A stretch of DNA of 64,000 nucleotides from Tetramitus jugosus (Eukaryota; Heterolobosea; Eutetramitea; Acrasida; Vahlkampfiidae), in contig OW569380.1 of the NCBI GenBank assembly GCA_937625935.1, positions 372,001-436,000 of the forward strand, given 5' to 3'. Made by a program: the position numbers and the translations under genes. The notes under the pieces were generated by a model that saw nothing but the letters and a program-made list of their open reading frames with translations, did no database searches and had not been told where the DNA came from. Shown one piece after another: positions 1 to 10,364 of the stretch. Each line of letters opens with the position of its first letter. Position 1 is the first letter of the stretch.

Positions 1-84
1 AACACACGAAAGCTCTCAACAAACAACACATCGAGAACCAATTGAGGTCACAAAGACGGCTGGTGTGGAGATAGCTAGAGAGAG

Positions 85-2832
85 ATGGACAATGAACAAC
101 CACCATTTTCATCATCATCGATCGGTGATCACTTCAACAACCATGACAACTCCATGATGAACACCATCAATCAACACGATACCACTAATCATACCTACAA
201 TAACAACAACATTAATGATGATGATGATGATGACAACAATGAAGATAATGATACGAATCATGACAATGTCATTCTCCACATTCCACTCTTACAATCTACC
301 ACTAGCACTACATCCACTACTCACACCACCAATCATCATCAACAACAACAACAACAACAACAACCATCTCAACCACACAATACAATAACATTACCATCAA
401 TATCAACAACAACCAATAGAACAACCAATAGAACAATGACATCATACAAACAAATGATATCATCTGCACACAAACAATTCAGTTATCAATCCTCTCGTTT
501 CTATTTCCTATCTGATTTCTTTGTGATACAATATCGAATGCATCACATGTCTCTCATTCTCTCTCTATTACTCCTACTGGCTCATCACATTTTTATTCGC
601 ATCATTCTCAGCCATACTACTACTACTACTACTACTACTGCTACTCCTGATGATCACAATAACAATACAAAAAATAACAATCAAGCGAGAGATCAAATGA
701 TTCACATGGTACCTCAATGGTTACTTCACTATTCTATCCTGTGGATACCATTGTACACTTGTGTATTCATTCATCAATTTCACATTTGTCACTGGTTCAT
801 TCGTCAATATTTCAAATACTTGAAACGACATTTGCGCAACAGAGTCATGTCTCATCGACGTCGACGTAGAAAACTACAACAAATGTACATGTCCATTTGT
901 TCATTTGTCTTTCACTTGTGTGCACTCGTGTTCTTCATTGTCTTGTCTGTTCGATTACAACAATCATTACTCGCACCACTCTTTTATGAGAATGACAACA
1001 ATAGTAGTAGTAGTAGTAATAATGGTAGTAATAATGGTGGTAGTAATGGTAGTAGTAGAAAGAGTTGGTTTTGGGTAATGATGCCCATGATTATTTATCT
1101 AGTGTTTCAATGGATTGCCACATGTGTGTATCACGTGTACATTCTATGGTGGTACAAGTGGTGGTATCATCACAACAATAATAACAATAACAACAATAAC
1201 AATAACAATAACAATAGTAACAATAGTATTGATAATAATGATAGTATTGATAATAGTGGTGGTAGACAAGAGATGAAAATGAAATCATTTGAATTTATGG
1301 CTCGATTTGTCATTATAGTCAACTACTTGTTATTTGTTTGTTTATTGTGGTTACGATTAGATGGTATTCTATTGTTTCAGAATTCAAGTAGTAATGATAG
1401 TGATAGTAGTATTAGTAGTGACAAGATTAGTAATGACATGAATAATCCATATGCAGCTGCCAACAATGACTCATTTATTGATTTCTATGTTGCGTGTCCC
1501 CTCATGTTCAACTGTGTCATGTACTGCTGTTTCCATGTCAAACAGTATTTACAATCGTTGAAGCAAGGAGTGTTGTTGAAACAGACGATTGAGTCATCTA
1601 TTGTGAGATTTCAGCGCAATCATCGTCGTCTTCGTCACAGTCGCTACTATCGTCATTTTTATAATCAACTTACCAATCAAGCGAATAACAATAATAATCA
1701 TCATCATACAAATGAGATGACTACTGCAACTACGACTACTACGACTGCTGCTGCTGCTGCGATGAATAATAATGATCATGAAAGTGAACAATCGAGAAGG
1801 GAAACAAGTGCTGTTGCTGTTGCTGTTGAACCACATGTTATTCTCACATCGACCATTATTCGACAAGTGTACACTTGTGTTCTCAGTCGATTCGATTGCC
1901 TATTCCAGTTCACAATCTCCTCATTTCTCATGTTTCTATTGCTGTTTGGAAGCTTGTTCTTTGGAGGTGAACTGGTTCATGTTCTCATGATTGATGGTAA
2001 TAGTAGTAATAATAGCAGTCAGTTGAGTACACTACAGTTGAGATGCATGACAGCTGTTGTTTGCATCTTATTGTGTTTGAGTGTCATTTGTGGAGTGTAC
2101 AGTATGATTCGATTCTATTTGGTGAGTGCTTGGTGCAATTATGTGAGTATACCTCGTATGATTCGATCCATGACACGCAATTCAACAAGTGGTCGATCAT
2201 CAACAAGCAATGCTCTCGATGAAGAGGCTGAGGATGAAGATGGTGTGTACAATCATCGTGATGACGACGAAGATGACGATGAAGAAGAAGATGACGATGA
2301 TGAAGAAGACGAAGACGATCGTCGGGAAATGAGAGAGCTCAATGGTGATGTGTTGAGACTGGTTAGACAATACTCTCAACACACACAATCGTTGCAACAA
2401 CCACAACATCCACTCATTTCTCCATTTGCACTCTTCTATTTCCAATCCATGGTAGACAGAGCTCAGGCAAGGGATCGATTGATGGCGTCGAATGAAACTG
2501 ACGATATCAATGCCAATCAGTTGATGGAGATTGTTCGGCGTTGGCAGAATAACCAATCGACCAATGTGCACTCTGGTGTGTCTCGGTCGTATGTAAATAT
2601 GTTGCCTACTTTCCAATTCGTATCACCGACAGAAGCAAAGGAAGACGATCAGGAGGGTTACTATACGTGCTCTGTTTGCCTGGAAGATTATGTAGATGGA
2701 GATGAGTTGAGAATGTTGCCTTGTTTCCATCGTTTTCATGTGTCATGCATTGATGGATGGTTAATGGATAGAGGCACATGCCCAATATGTCGAACATCTG
2801 CGATTCAAGTATCACCACCGACTGGCCAATAA
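85..2832 (+). CDS. Multi-pass membrane RING-H2 protein, probable E3 ubiquitin ligase
   Basis: A 915-residue protein in one exon. The C-terminus carries a complete RING-H2 finger: C862, C865, C880, H882, H885, C888, C899 and C902, in the C3H2C3 order that binds two zinc ions and recruits E2 enzymes. Upstream are about eight hydrophobic segments (near residues 157, 213, 271, 331, 407, 464, 613 and 650), so the RING is probably a cytosolic tail of a membrane-anchored ligase. Long Asn, Gln, Thr and Asp/Glu runs separate the segments, and an acidic stretch near residues 712-745 precedes the RING. The stop codon lies inside AATAAA. Substrate and organelle cannot be inferred. RING and membrane segments are seen; ligase activity is inferred from the family. 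Confidence 0.85.
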   Translation: MDNEQPPFSSSSIGDHFNNHDNSMMNTINQHDTTNHTYNNNNINDDDDDDNNEDNDTNHDNVILHIPLLQSTTSTTSTTHTTNHHQQQQQQQQPSQPHNTITLPSISTTTNRTTNRTMTSYKQMISSAHKQFSYQSSRFYFLSDFFVIQYRMHHMSLILSLLLLLAHHIFIRIILSHTTTTTTTTATPDDHNNNTKNNNQARDQMIHMVPQWLLHYSILWIPLYTCVFIHQFHICHWFIRQYFKYLKRHLRNRVMSHRRRRRKLQQMYMSICSFVFHLCALVFFIVLSVRLQQSLLAPLFYENDNNSSSSSNNGSNNGGSNGSSRKSWFWVMMPMIIYLVFQWIATCVYHVYILWWYKWWYHHNNNNNNNNNNNNNNSNNSIDNNDSIDNSGGRQEMKMKSFEFMARFVIIVNYLLFVCLLWLRLDGILLFQNSSSNDSDSSISSDKISNDMNNPYAAANNDSFIDFYVACPLMFNCVMYCCFHVKQYLQSLKQGVLLKQTIESSIVRFQRNHRRLRHSRYYRHFYNQLTNQANNNNNHHHTNEMTTATTTTTTAAAAAMNNNDHESEQSRRETSAVAVAVEPHVILTSTIIRQVYTCVLSRFDCLFQFTISSFLMFLLLFGSLFFGGELVHVLMIDGNSSNNSSQLSTLQLRCMTAVVCILLCLSVICGVYSMIRFYLVSAWCNYVSIPRMIRSMTRNSTSGRSSTSNALDEEAEDEDGVYNHRDDDEDDDEEEDDDDEEDEDDRREMRELNGDVLRLVRQYSQHTQSLQQPQHPLISPFALFYFQSMVDRAQARDRLMASNETDDINANQLMEIVRRWQNNQSTNVHSGVSRSYVNMLPTFQFVSPTEAKEDDQEGYYTCSVCLEDYVDGDELRMLPCFHRFHVSCIDGWLMDRGTCPICRTSAIQVSPPTGQ
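340..363 (+). repeat. CAA trinucleotide run coding poly-Gln
   Basis: About eight CAA units in frame in the RING-H2 gene encode a glutamine run. Being nearly pure, it is likely to vary in length between strains. Confidence 0.9.
615..639 (+). repeat. ACT trinucleotide run coding poly-Thr
   Basis: About eight ACT units in frame in the RING-H2 gene, between the first and second hydrophobic segments. Confidence 0.9.
1175..1214 (+). repeat. AAC/AAT run coding poly-Asn
   Basis: Mixed AAC and AAT codons encode a 14-residue asparagine run in a loop of the RING-H2 protein. Use of both synonymous codons suggests retention at the protein level or an old expansion. Confidence 0.9.
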
Positions 2833-2894
2833 AGTAGATTGCATTTCGAACAGTGAAGCTCAATGAAGATTTTCATGTATTCCTTTACTTCTAT

Positions 2895-4553
2895 TTACAT
2901 GGAAACTGATGTCAATCCCATCATTTGAATCCGATCTGGACCACTTAGCAGTAGTTCATGTGCCTTGATTTCGACTCGATTGAATACAAATGGTCCATAT
3001 TCGATCAATTTCTGAGCCCGACTCCAAGTCACACGGCTCAAGAAGGCTTGTAGTGATGCCTTTGAGTCAAATGTTAGCTTGAGTGATACATCTTTTGCGA
3101 TCAAGAACCCATCAACTCTTTGACTCAATACGCCATTTGGTCCAAAATATTGTGCCGATTGTTTCTGTGGCCAGGTCCTAATCAAGTCAACTAATACTTG
3201 ATTGTACCATGCAGGACTAGGAGAAACAGAGTACTCTGTTATTTGATTGATCCGTAGCTCTACATGGGTTGTGATTGGCTTGTTGTTAACTTGGAATTTC
3301 ACATGATTCGAGTGAACAATCATTGGGACTTGGCTCGACGTTGAATTGAAGCGATCGGTGATGGCACTAGGTAGATCTGAGTTCCACATCTTCAACACAG
3401 CGACAACAGCCTTTCCCAAGTGCTCAAAGTAATATTCTAGTTCATTACCATACACTTTTTGTTCTTTCCACTTCTTTGATTTTTCATTGAGCTCATCCCA
3501 CTTACTCTCCCATTCCTTCATTGACAAGCACGTGTCATTTCGCTCCAAATAGGACTTGAGAGGAACACTCGAATCAGGATACACTCTTAAGTATTCTTTA
3601 TGGCAATTCTCTGCCTGTATCATGATTTGTTGTGCTGCTTGATCGATATCCGTCTGTAAATACTTCCATTCTTTGCTCGAATCAGCATGTACATTCTGTT
3701 GTTTGACTCGTTGTTGTTCCTTGACCATGTTGACATTGACATTGTTTATAAAGTCCATGTATCGATCGGAAAATGACTCTGAGCCTTTCTGGTAACGTTC
3801 AGCAAAGCGAATTGATTCCAATGGTACAATGTCACTCAATGCTTTGATCAATTGAAAGTCATTTAAATCCTTTAGAGATATCGATAGAGGATGATCCAAT
3901 AGATGGAACATTCTGCTACCACTCTTGTGTTTCATCAACATCTTTTCCATTTGTTTCACAAGTTGCTCAGCATCATCATTGCTCTGCAACCAGTTGTTCA
4001 TTGTCATCATGTTCATCATTGAATCATCATATGGCTTCAATTGATACTTTGAAGTATACTTTGTTTGAATCAAATACTCATTTCTCTTATAACCATCCTT
4101 GCTCCCCAAAGTACACCTGCGATCAGCACTTACTCTTGTTTGTGCCCTCGTTTTCACTACAGTTGATTGTAATCTTGCATACGCATCGTTGACAACAATA
4201 ACGAGTATTGGATCATTTCTAATATTCTTTTCTGTGAAGAGGAATACTTTTTGTTTCTCTTCTGACGATAGTGGTTGTTGACTCTTTCGATCCATGAGTG
4301 ACAATGAGTGTGGTTGAGCAGACGAATGATGATAGTCATTGATCGAAGAGTAGACACAAGACAGAATACAGAATCGATTGGATGTGAAGTAGCGAGACGA
4401 CGTGCATTCATTGATGCATGCATTGGTCATCCAGTCGACTGGATCTTTTGTGCTCCTCTTCTTGAATCGATTGTCAGTTGCACATGATGAAAAACAACAG
4501 ACAAGGAGAATAGAAACCAAGAACAAGGCAATTGAACACTGATGATGTCGCAT
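2895..4553 (-). CDS. Secreted or lumenal protein of unknown function (552 aa)
   Basis: Single-exon gene convergent with the RING-H2 gene. The N-terminus is a clear signal peptide: basic MRHH, a hydrophobic stretch to about residue 20, then a small-residue cleavage region. No second membrane segment is seen, so the product is probably secreted or vacuolar. A Cys-containing stretch (about residues 46-66) follows the signal peptide, then a charged, helix-rich middle and a C-terminal part with beta-like alternation. I recognise no catalytic motif and no family. It is transcribed divergently from the small secreted protein at 4745, with 191 bp between start codons, so the two may share a promoter. 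Confidence is for the gene being real, not for a function. Confidence 0.75.
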   Translation of the reverse strand: MRHHQCSIALFLVSILLVCCFSSCATDNRFKKRSTKDPVDWMTNACINECTSSRYFTSNRFCILSCVYSSINDYHHSSAQPHSLSLMDRKSQQPLSSEEKQKVFLFTEKNIRNDPILVIVVNDAYARLQSTVVKTRAQTRVSADRRCTLGSKDGYKRNEYLIQTKYTSKYQLKPYDDSMMNMMTMNNWLQSNDDAEQLVKQMEKMLMKHKSGSRMFHLLDHPLSISLKDLNDFQLIKALSDIVPLESIRFAERYQKGSESFSDRYMDFINNVNVNMVKEQQRVKQQNVHADSSKEWKYLQTDIDQAAQQIMIQAENCHKEYLRVYPDSSVPLKSYLERNDTCLSMKEWESKWDELNEKSKKWKEQKVYGNELEYYFEHLGKAVVAVLKMWNSDLPSAITDRFNSTSSQVPMIVHSNHVKFQVNNKPITTHVELRINQITEYSVSPSPAWYNQVLVDLIRTWPQKQSAQYFGPNGVLSQRVDGFLIAKDVSLKLTFDSKASLQAFLSRVTWSRAQKLIEYGPFVFNRVEIKAHELLLSGPDRIQMMGLTSVSM

Positions 4554-4744
4554 TGTGATTGGTCACACTCGAGAGGATCGTCTTTCGTTTCAATAATTGA
4601 ATCAGATGGTAGTTCACACATGTGTTTTCCGACTCCCCTTTTTAATTTGGCCGATGCCAGCTGTCATCTATCAAAAAACAAAGGAAAATCGGTGAAATTA
4701 CCACACTGCGAAGACAATCAAATAATTAGGAGGACAACAACAAA

Positions 4745-5221
4745 ATGAAATTGCTCCCAGTGATACTATTCATTCTCATTGTTTGCTATTGTTGCTTTAC
4801 GATCGGTACTCAAGCCTCCACAAGCGATGTCACTGATACCACCGACAGTACCACTCAGAATGTCACATCGACCATTTGCCGACCGTACCTGAGAAATTAC
4901 AACGAAACAGAGATGGAAACAGAGGAGAATTTGTTGTTGCAGGGTGGTGTTTTGACCAATTATAAAGCCAATGCAGCATATCTGCCATGGGACAAGGACT
5001 GTGAATTCTATTTCAAGGCATTTGCTTGTGCAAGAGCATTTGGATCCGTTTGTAGATACACGTGTGATCACTATGTCAACAGTTGTTGGATGAGAAACGG
5101 TGGAAACTTTAAGGTGAACATCTTTTGGCGAAAGGATCAATACAAGAGAAAGTTGAAATACTTTTGTGAACAGAATAGCGCAGCTGCAGGTGATGAGTGC
5201 GTCGAGACAAACAACTATTGA
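4745..5221 (+). CDS. Small secreted cysteine-rich protein, weakly frizzled-CRD-like
   Basis: A 158-residue protein with an N-terminal signal peptide (hydrophobic residues about 5-24), a Thr/Ser-rich spacer, and a cysteine-rich mature part. The cysteine spacing C-x8-C-x7-C-x3-C-x6-C, with later Cys residues near the end, recalls the middle of frizzled-type cysteine-rich domains, in which C-x8-C-x6-C and C-x3-C-x6-C blocks occur. The blocks here share one cysteine and are more compact, so the relation is only suggestive. Probably disulfide-bonded and extracellular. It shares its upstream region with the divergent secreted protein at 2895-4553. Confidence 0.7.
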   Translation: MKLLPVILFILIVCYCCFTIGTQASTSDVTDTTDSTTQNVTSTICRPYLRNYNETEMETEENLLLQGGVLTNYKANAAYLPWDKDCEFYFKAFACARAFGSVCRYTCDHYVNSCWMRNGGNFKVNIFWRKDQYKRKLKYFCEQNSAAAGDECVETNNY

Positions 5222-5618
5222 AATTGAGAAAGACGAGAGGAGAGCAGTGTCCGGAATTGTGCTGCATTCATTTTGTGAGCTGTAATATCATCATTGTATG
5301 ATTTGTAATAATAATAATCTCATTGTGTTTTTAATTGTTCAATTCGTGCAAGTATTATTGTTAGTGTTGAATGTGTAGTTGCTTACCAAGTGACTTGTTT
5401 TGAGCATCAGCCTGAAGCACTTCATCAAAATCTATGCTTGAGCATGAAGCGACATTCAATGTTGTCAAGTGTGGCATATCAGACAATTGTTCCAGCTCGT
5501 TAATTGTAACAGCATCAGTTGACATGAGATTCAACGATTTCAGCTCTGTGCAATGCTTAATCACTGCTTGTATTGCTGCAGGTGTGATTAGTTTGCAGCT
5601 TTTCAGTACTAACTCCAT
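5215..5618 (-). pseudogene. LRR gene 3' fragment, head to head with another LRR ORF
   Basis: On the minus strand the open frame from 5651 down to 5361 encodes typical leucine-rich repeats of the L..L.L..C type, but it is cut off upstream by TAG at 5654. The first ATG is at 5618. If the GTAAGC donor at 5386 joins the TTACAG acceptor ending at 5280, the frame continues 21 more codons to TAG at 5215, overlapping the neighbour's 3' end by 7 nt; without splicing it stops at 5361. There is no room for an N-terminal region or promoter, because the sequence upstream is another LRR gene on the opposite strand. Probably a truncated gene or rearrangement remnant; a very short real gene is the alternative. 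Confidence 0.5.
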
Positions 5619-6471
5619 GTCCTTAGCCTCGCTTCGCAATACGTTGAAAAGCTATGGATCCGAGACGAAGAAATTGTCGCTTGTCAGGAATTTGGATGTT
5701 ATTTATCGTCCCACTAATTTGGCGGCACGCAATCTGATTGCAGCAGATCATTTCGTAGATTTAACTCGGTTGAGACATTTGCGAACCAATGTATTTATTT
5801 TGGACATGATTTCCCAACCAACTCTTCAATACTTAGATATATCCGAGTGCAAGAAACTAGGTAACTATGAACGATTGGAACTCATTCACATGTTGCCCAA
5901 GCTCCGTAGTTTGAAGGTGAATTATTCTTCGTTATCGAACTTTAGTAGTCTTCTGGAGCGAATGAAGAATAAGGCGAAGCACTTGGTTGAACTTCTGATT
6001 GATAATTTTCTCCCATCGGAAGACGAGGCCCAACTCTTATTTTCGAACCCACATATCAAACGATTGACTCTGAAATTGCACAATAAGAGTCTTTCCAACT
6101 CTCGACTGCTCTATCACTTGAAAAACAATCGAACACTAAAAGAATTGGAATGTATTGGATGCAACCTTGACCGAAGTGCTGTCCAATATATCAAACCAAC
6201 TTGTCTCAATCATTTGGCTGTTACTATTCAAACAGAATCAGATGTAGTAGACTTTGTGAAAGAGCTGTTATCAGAGAAACTTTCAATCAGAGAGCTTACG
6301 ATCACGAATCTAAGCCCTACTATCGTACTCACTGGGGAGTTGTTTAAGAGCTTGATTGATGACTCCAATTTGAGAGATATTTCCATTTTGCAATCCTATC
6401 TCGTTTTCAAGTCGAACAAGGATAGGGAAGAGATCCGAACCAAGTATCCTTTCCTGAACTTCTGGTGTTAA
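5617..6471 (+). CDS. Leucine-rich-repeat protein, 5' end apparently truncated
   Basis: The plus-strand frame from ATG 5617 gives about 284 residues of irregular leucine-rich repeats (for example near residues 65-85 and 150-175) ending in a tryptophan-cysteine tail. Repeats of this kind bind proteins, often in F-box or signalling adaptors, but no F-box or other domain is visible. The frame stays open upstream to 5434, yet that part is antisense to LRR coding sequence on the minus strand and is not LRR-like on the plus strand, so true plus-strand coding seems to begin near 5620-5640. The usual N-terminal region and promoter are missing. It may be a pseudogene or the product of an inversion. Confidence 0.55.
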   Translation: MSLASLRNTLKSYGSETKKLSLVRNLDVIYRPTNLAARNLIAADHFVDLTRLRHLRTNVFILDMISQPTLQYLDISECKKLGNYERLELIHMLPKLRSLKVNYSSLSNFSSLLERMKNKAKHLVELLIDNFLPSEDEAQLLFSNPHIKRLTLKLHNKSLSNSRLLYHLKNNRTLKELECIGCNLDRSAVQYIKPTCLNHLAVTIQTESDVVDFVKELLSEKLSIRELTITNLSPTIVLTGELFKSLIDDSNLRDISILQSYLVFKSNKDREEIRTKYPFLNFWC

Positions 6472-6732
6472 AATCTGCAGAGGGAATTCGACCTTAAAAG
6501 ACGAGCTGTATTCCTTATTTTTCTTCAATATTCAATCTTCATGGTGTCGGAAACAGTATCATTTTGTGGGTATCACCCCGCAAGCGTTTCTTGTTACCTG
6601 TTTTTCCGATTTCCAAAAACGCAATGAATGATTATCCCGACTCCTCGATATTACCCGAAGGATTTGACATCGCACACTCCAAAGAAAACACACAAACAGA
6701 TTGTGAGAGAACTATTACTATATCAATAAACA

Positions 6733-8402
6733 ATGGGTAGCAGACACAGCGCAATGGCTGGAGCCATTGATGAAGAACATCCAGACAAGTGGTCAGCTGT
6801 TCAATTGCGGCAATGGTTGCAATTGTATGATCATGAATCAATTGCAAGTATGTGTGTCATGTGTGGGAGGAGTTGATCTGTTTGTTATGTGTGTAAAATC
6901 TCATTAACATATTCTTTGCCGTAACAATAATGAATTTGTGCTCTATGAATGATTGTATGATGTGTGAATGATCATTCCTTCTGTTGTTTTTGGTGCTTCT
7001 GTGTGTGCATCTGTGTGTGTGTGTGTGTGTGTGAATCTTCATAGCTATTCTCTACCAAAATTCTATCAATGGCAATCAATTTCTTCAACTTTCATATGAC
7101 AAGTTGAAAAAGTTCAAATTGAGTGATGAGCAAGCAGATAATATTCTCATGTTAATTTGCAATTTGAAGCAAAATATTGCCAGTAGAAACATTACGGTAG
7201 ATGATGAGCAGAAGATTAAGGCTGTGTATGCAAAATTACAAAATACCAAGGATTTTATTTGTTATACACAGGAAGTCAGAGAGAGGAAGGCAAGGAATTT
7301 GGCTGTCAAGGACTGCTTGTTAGAATCGTACTTGAGCTTGGACTGTGTAGCGATCAAGAGAACGATCATGGAGCTTTCAGAGGACAATGAAGCCAATCCA
7401 TCGACGACTGGTGGCAATTTCCTAATGTCATCCAATGCTGGTAGTGGTATCAGTGATGTGAAGGGAGGTGATAGCAATGGTATCATGGAGATTACGAGTG
7501 TAAGTGATGAGCCAATGGTTGTCGGTGAAGCAATGAACGATTATTTTGCTGAGAAGGAGAGCGATCTGATGCAGATTGAACAGGAGTGCAATGAGCTGAT
7601 CATTTCTGATCGAATGAGAAGTGCAATGCTGGGCACGGAATCCAAATCATTGGATACTGAGATTATGAAAGTGAAGTTAGTGGTGACAGAGATCCATCAC
7701 AACTCTCAAGACAAGTTGTTCCGTCGAATGATATCTCCTGTCATGTCGGCGTTCAATATGTCTCCCCAGTTTGGCTTCTTCCACACTGCTTTGATTGTGG
7801 GGCCATGGTACCTCGAATGGACCAACTCTTCTCTCATTATACCTCGAAGATGTACTTCTACAGCTGCTCTGCTCGCTGCTGATGTAGGTACGGAGTTTAG
7901 TGGAATTGAAGTCCATAAAGCAGCACAAGTAATTGCTGAAAAGGTGGCTGAGTGGAATGCAAGTTACGAATATTCCCAGCACCACAAGAATTGTCAACAT
8001 TTTGTTGACGAAATTTGTTCAAGTCTGGGTATTGAATTGAACTTTGGAGGTGCTCTGCAAAATTATATTAAACAGTGCCGAACATATGGACGATGTGAGA
8101 TCAAGTACATTGTTCCTGAAGAAATTCAGAAAGCATTGGAGATGACAGATAATGAAATAGAATTCAAAACTCATATTGAACTGGATGATTTTGTGAGACA
8201 AGTGGCTGATAAGCTACCAGATTATTTCCCAGCCAATACTGATGATTGGATGTTGCTCAAGAGCTTTGATAGAGCGTTCTGGCTTCGCTCCTTCCGATAT
8301 CCTACCAGAAGTGAATACATGCCAACAGAATGCTCGCATGAAACATTTCACACCTCATGTCCCTTCAATCATCCAAGAGCCACCAATTCAATTGTAAACT
8401 AA
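6733..8402 (+). CDS. SAM-domain protein with PPPDE/LRAT-like papain-fold hydrolase core
   Basis: Two exons: 6733-6847 and 7045-8402, joined in phase 1 across a 197-nt intron (GTATGT...TAG) that carries a TG repeat; total 490 residues. Splicing completes an N-terminal SAM domain (residues about 18-85: a W, a WLxLY helix, an NGNQFLxL core and a C-terminal helix), which supports the exon join. The middle is low in recognisable motifs. Residues about 240-390 resemble the permuted NlpC/P60 (PPPDE/LRAT-type) fold: His285 in FFHTALIVG and Cys355 in KNCQHF, in the His-before-Cys order of that group. It may be a thiol peptidase, deubiquitinase-like enzyme or acyltransferase recruited through SAM. Domain calls are by eye; the activity is inferred. 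Confidence 0.7.
7012..7033 (+). repeat. TG dinucleotide microsatellite inside an intron
   Basis: Eleven TG units near the 3' end of the SAM-gene intron, just upstream of the acceptor at 7044. Likely length-variable. Confidence 0.9.
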
Positions 8403-8727
8403 GAGCCAGGCTTTTTCTATTAATTGTGCAATGTATTGGTGTCCATGGATGCGGAGAAAAGGACTAACTGTAACAGCGAAAACTACAAGGATTTGATTCC
8501 TTTATCCGAAATTGTACGCAGCGCACACCGAACATAATTTATATGATCTGAAATACAATCTTGTGTGATCTTTCCGAACACGAAAACATAGCCAAGTCAA
8601 ACACCGTCTTTCCTCATTTGCCAGTACCTTTTTTCTTCTAGAGACCATTGTTGTGCCACAGACAACAACAACTATTCCCGCGAACCAACTACTAGATCCC
8701 CGAAACCAATCCAGCCACACGAATACA
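8403..8727. other. Intergenic, 325 bp
   Basis: Between the SAM-domain gene and the small ORF at 8728. It holds the 3' end of one and the presumed leader of the other. An open frame continues upstream of ATG 8728 to a GTG at 8653, but I see no ATG, tRNA or conserved element. Confidence 0.6.
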
Positions 8728-8997
8728 ATGGACCACGAACATCTCCACCAGCTTCCCCAACGTCACTCTGCCAAGTCTCGAACCAGGAGATTTTCAGGAG
8801 GCTTTCTCAAACCAGAATCACTGTTATGTGTCCAGCACCAACACGGTCCCTATTCAGAGCACAGTGACTCTCTGTCCTTGGTCATCCCATCCTACTCGAT
8901 GAGTCCAGCTGACGAGTCAGGAAGAAGATGGCCACCGACTCCGATGCCTGGATCAATTCAAGAACAATCCATTTACCAATCACTTCACATGTTGTAA
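8728..8997 (+). CDS. Small hypothetical protein (89 aa)
   Basis: From ATG 8728 the frame encodes 89 residues rich in His, Pro, Ser and Arg, including a SAKSRTRR basic patch and a Pro-rich C-terminal third. No signal peptide, membrane segment or known domain is visible. An AATAAA at about 9051 lies downstream, consistent with a transcript. It could be a short regulatory protein or a chance frame; the start rests only on being the first in-frame ATG. Confidence 0.4.
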   Translation: MDHEHLHQLPQRHSAKSRTRRFSGGFLKPESLLCVQHQHGPYSEHSDSLSLVIPSYSMSPADESGRRWPPTPMPGSIQEQSIYQSLHML

Positions 8998-9245
8998 TAA
9001 CGTGTTGTAAATAGAGGAACAGAGCCATTTTTTTTGTACAGTTGGCTCGAATAAACCACCGTCAACCATTACAAAGCGTCCGATAACACACAAACCGAAA
9101 AATGAGAGTCGCGACTCCCCAAAAATAATGCCAAGAGAATACTCGGGCACCATAAATACTGAACTCTCATTGAGAGTGTCAACTCTTCATGCCAAGATGC
9201 GTTGTTGTTCAGAATCAAAACAAACTGAATTATTCTAACCAAGAA

Positions 9246-10310
9246 ATGATAAGAGCCCATTGCCTAAGTTCCCTATTGCTGATCCTTATGTTCCAAGTAG
9301 GAATGCTGGCAAGTGTCATACATTGCTCACTGAGAACAACAACATTCACAACTCCAATCACAAAACAATCGTTTCATGACGAGGTCATAGGACACTCTGT
9401 TCTCATGAGAACAACCGACAAGTCAACCAACGAACTGACCCAAGCGTTTTCATCGATTCGTTCGAAGCTTAGCCAACTCCCCTCTGTACAATATTTGGCC
9501 ATCGGAGAGCACATTGCATCACTACAACCAAACAGTGAGTACAAATCAGCTCTGTTTGACGTGTTCGATAATGACAACGACTTAGTATCGTACAATGCCG
9601 ACAGTGATCACATTCGGATCAAGGAGTCGATGATCTTGCCATTGTTGGACACTTCAATCAAATCAAAGTACAATGGCAGAGAAGCTCTTTTGGCCATGGA
9701 TGTTCATCGATGTGCGAGAACTAATCAAATGACAGACGCTAACTTGTGTTCTCATTTTGCCAGTGGAAAAGTTGTAGTTCATTCAGTAGCGATGAACATG
9801 GCTGGGTCTGTCTCCGAGAATGACATTAATCGCTTCTGTTACTCCTTGTGCAAGTTGCAAGGAGTTCAAGGTGTATTGGAGATGTATTGCAGCGTTAACT
9901 ATGTTCCATATGGACAACAACCTAGAAATCAAGGATATCAATTGGGATTGATAGCAGTTTTATCCGATGAAGACTCTCTTTCTCATTACAATACTGATTC
10001 TTTTCACTTGTCAATCAAGAGAACAATTGAACCAATGTTGAACCATTCTAACCCTCTACCTGTTGTTCGAATCGATTATTCAGGGAGCGCACCATGCAGG
10101 AAGGAAGTAGCCATACCAGGGCATTTACCTCCCATTCACTCGTCTGTAGCTACAACTTTAATTATTATCTTCGTGGGAGTACTCCTTCTCACAGTTGCAA
10201 TAATCGCTGTATTCATGGAGTATAAACGAAAGATGAAGAGAAAGGAGCAGAGACGAGAAAACTACCTTGAAAGTGAGCAGTACATCACTGACCAACTTGT
10301 TCGGGTATGA
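9246..10310 (+). CDS. Type I single-pass membrane protein of unknown function
   Basis: A 354-residue protein from ATG 9246, chosen because a signal peptide (MIRAHCLSSLLLILMF) begins exactly there; ATG 9189 would place 19 polar residues in front of it. A lumenal or extracellular part of about 290 residues with several Cys is followed by one strong membrane helix (about residues 297-320) and a highly basic cytosolic tail (YKRKMKRKEQRR). I recognise no ectodomain family. The tail ends 54 bp from the stop of the convergent coiled-coil gene. The topology is well supported; the role (receptor, sorting factor or surface protein) is unknown. Confidence 0.75.
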   Translation: MIRAHCLSSLLLILMFQVGMLASVIHCSLRTTTFTTPITKQSFHDEVIGHSVLMRTTDKSTNELTQAFSSIRSKLSQLPSVQYLAIGEHIASLQPNSEYKSALFDVFDNDNDLVSYNADSDHIRIKESMILPLLDTSIKSKYNGREALLAMDVHRCARTNQMTDANLCSHFASGKVVVHSVAMNMAGSVSENDINRFCYSLCKLQGVQGVLEMYCSVNYVPYGQQPRNQGYQLGLIAVLSDEDSLSHYNTDSFHLSIKRTIEPMLNHSNPLPVVRIDYSGSAPCRKEVAIPGHLPPIHSSVATTLIIIFVGVLLLTVAIIAVFMEYKRKMKRKEQRRENYLESEQYITDQLVRV

Positions 10311-10364
10311 GTAGTGGAACGACTGAACGCTCAAAGAAGGAGGACTTAAAGTACAAAGGTCAAA

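Noticed and set aside
2200-2616. Minus-strand 138-residue frame inside the RING-H2 gene
   Set aside because: Antisense of an acidic repeat region; its hydrophobic run is the mirror of Asp/Glu codons.
5434-5616. Plus-strand extension of the LRR frame upstream of ATG 5617
   Set aside because: It is the antisense of clear LRR coding on the minus strand and has no LRR pattern itself.
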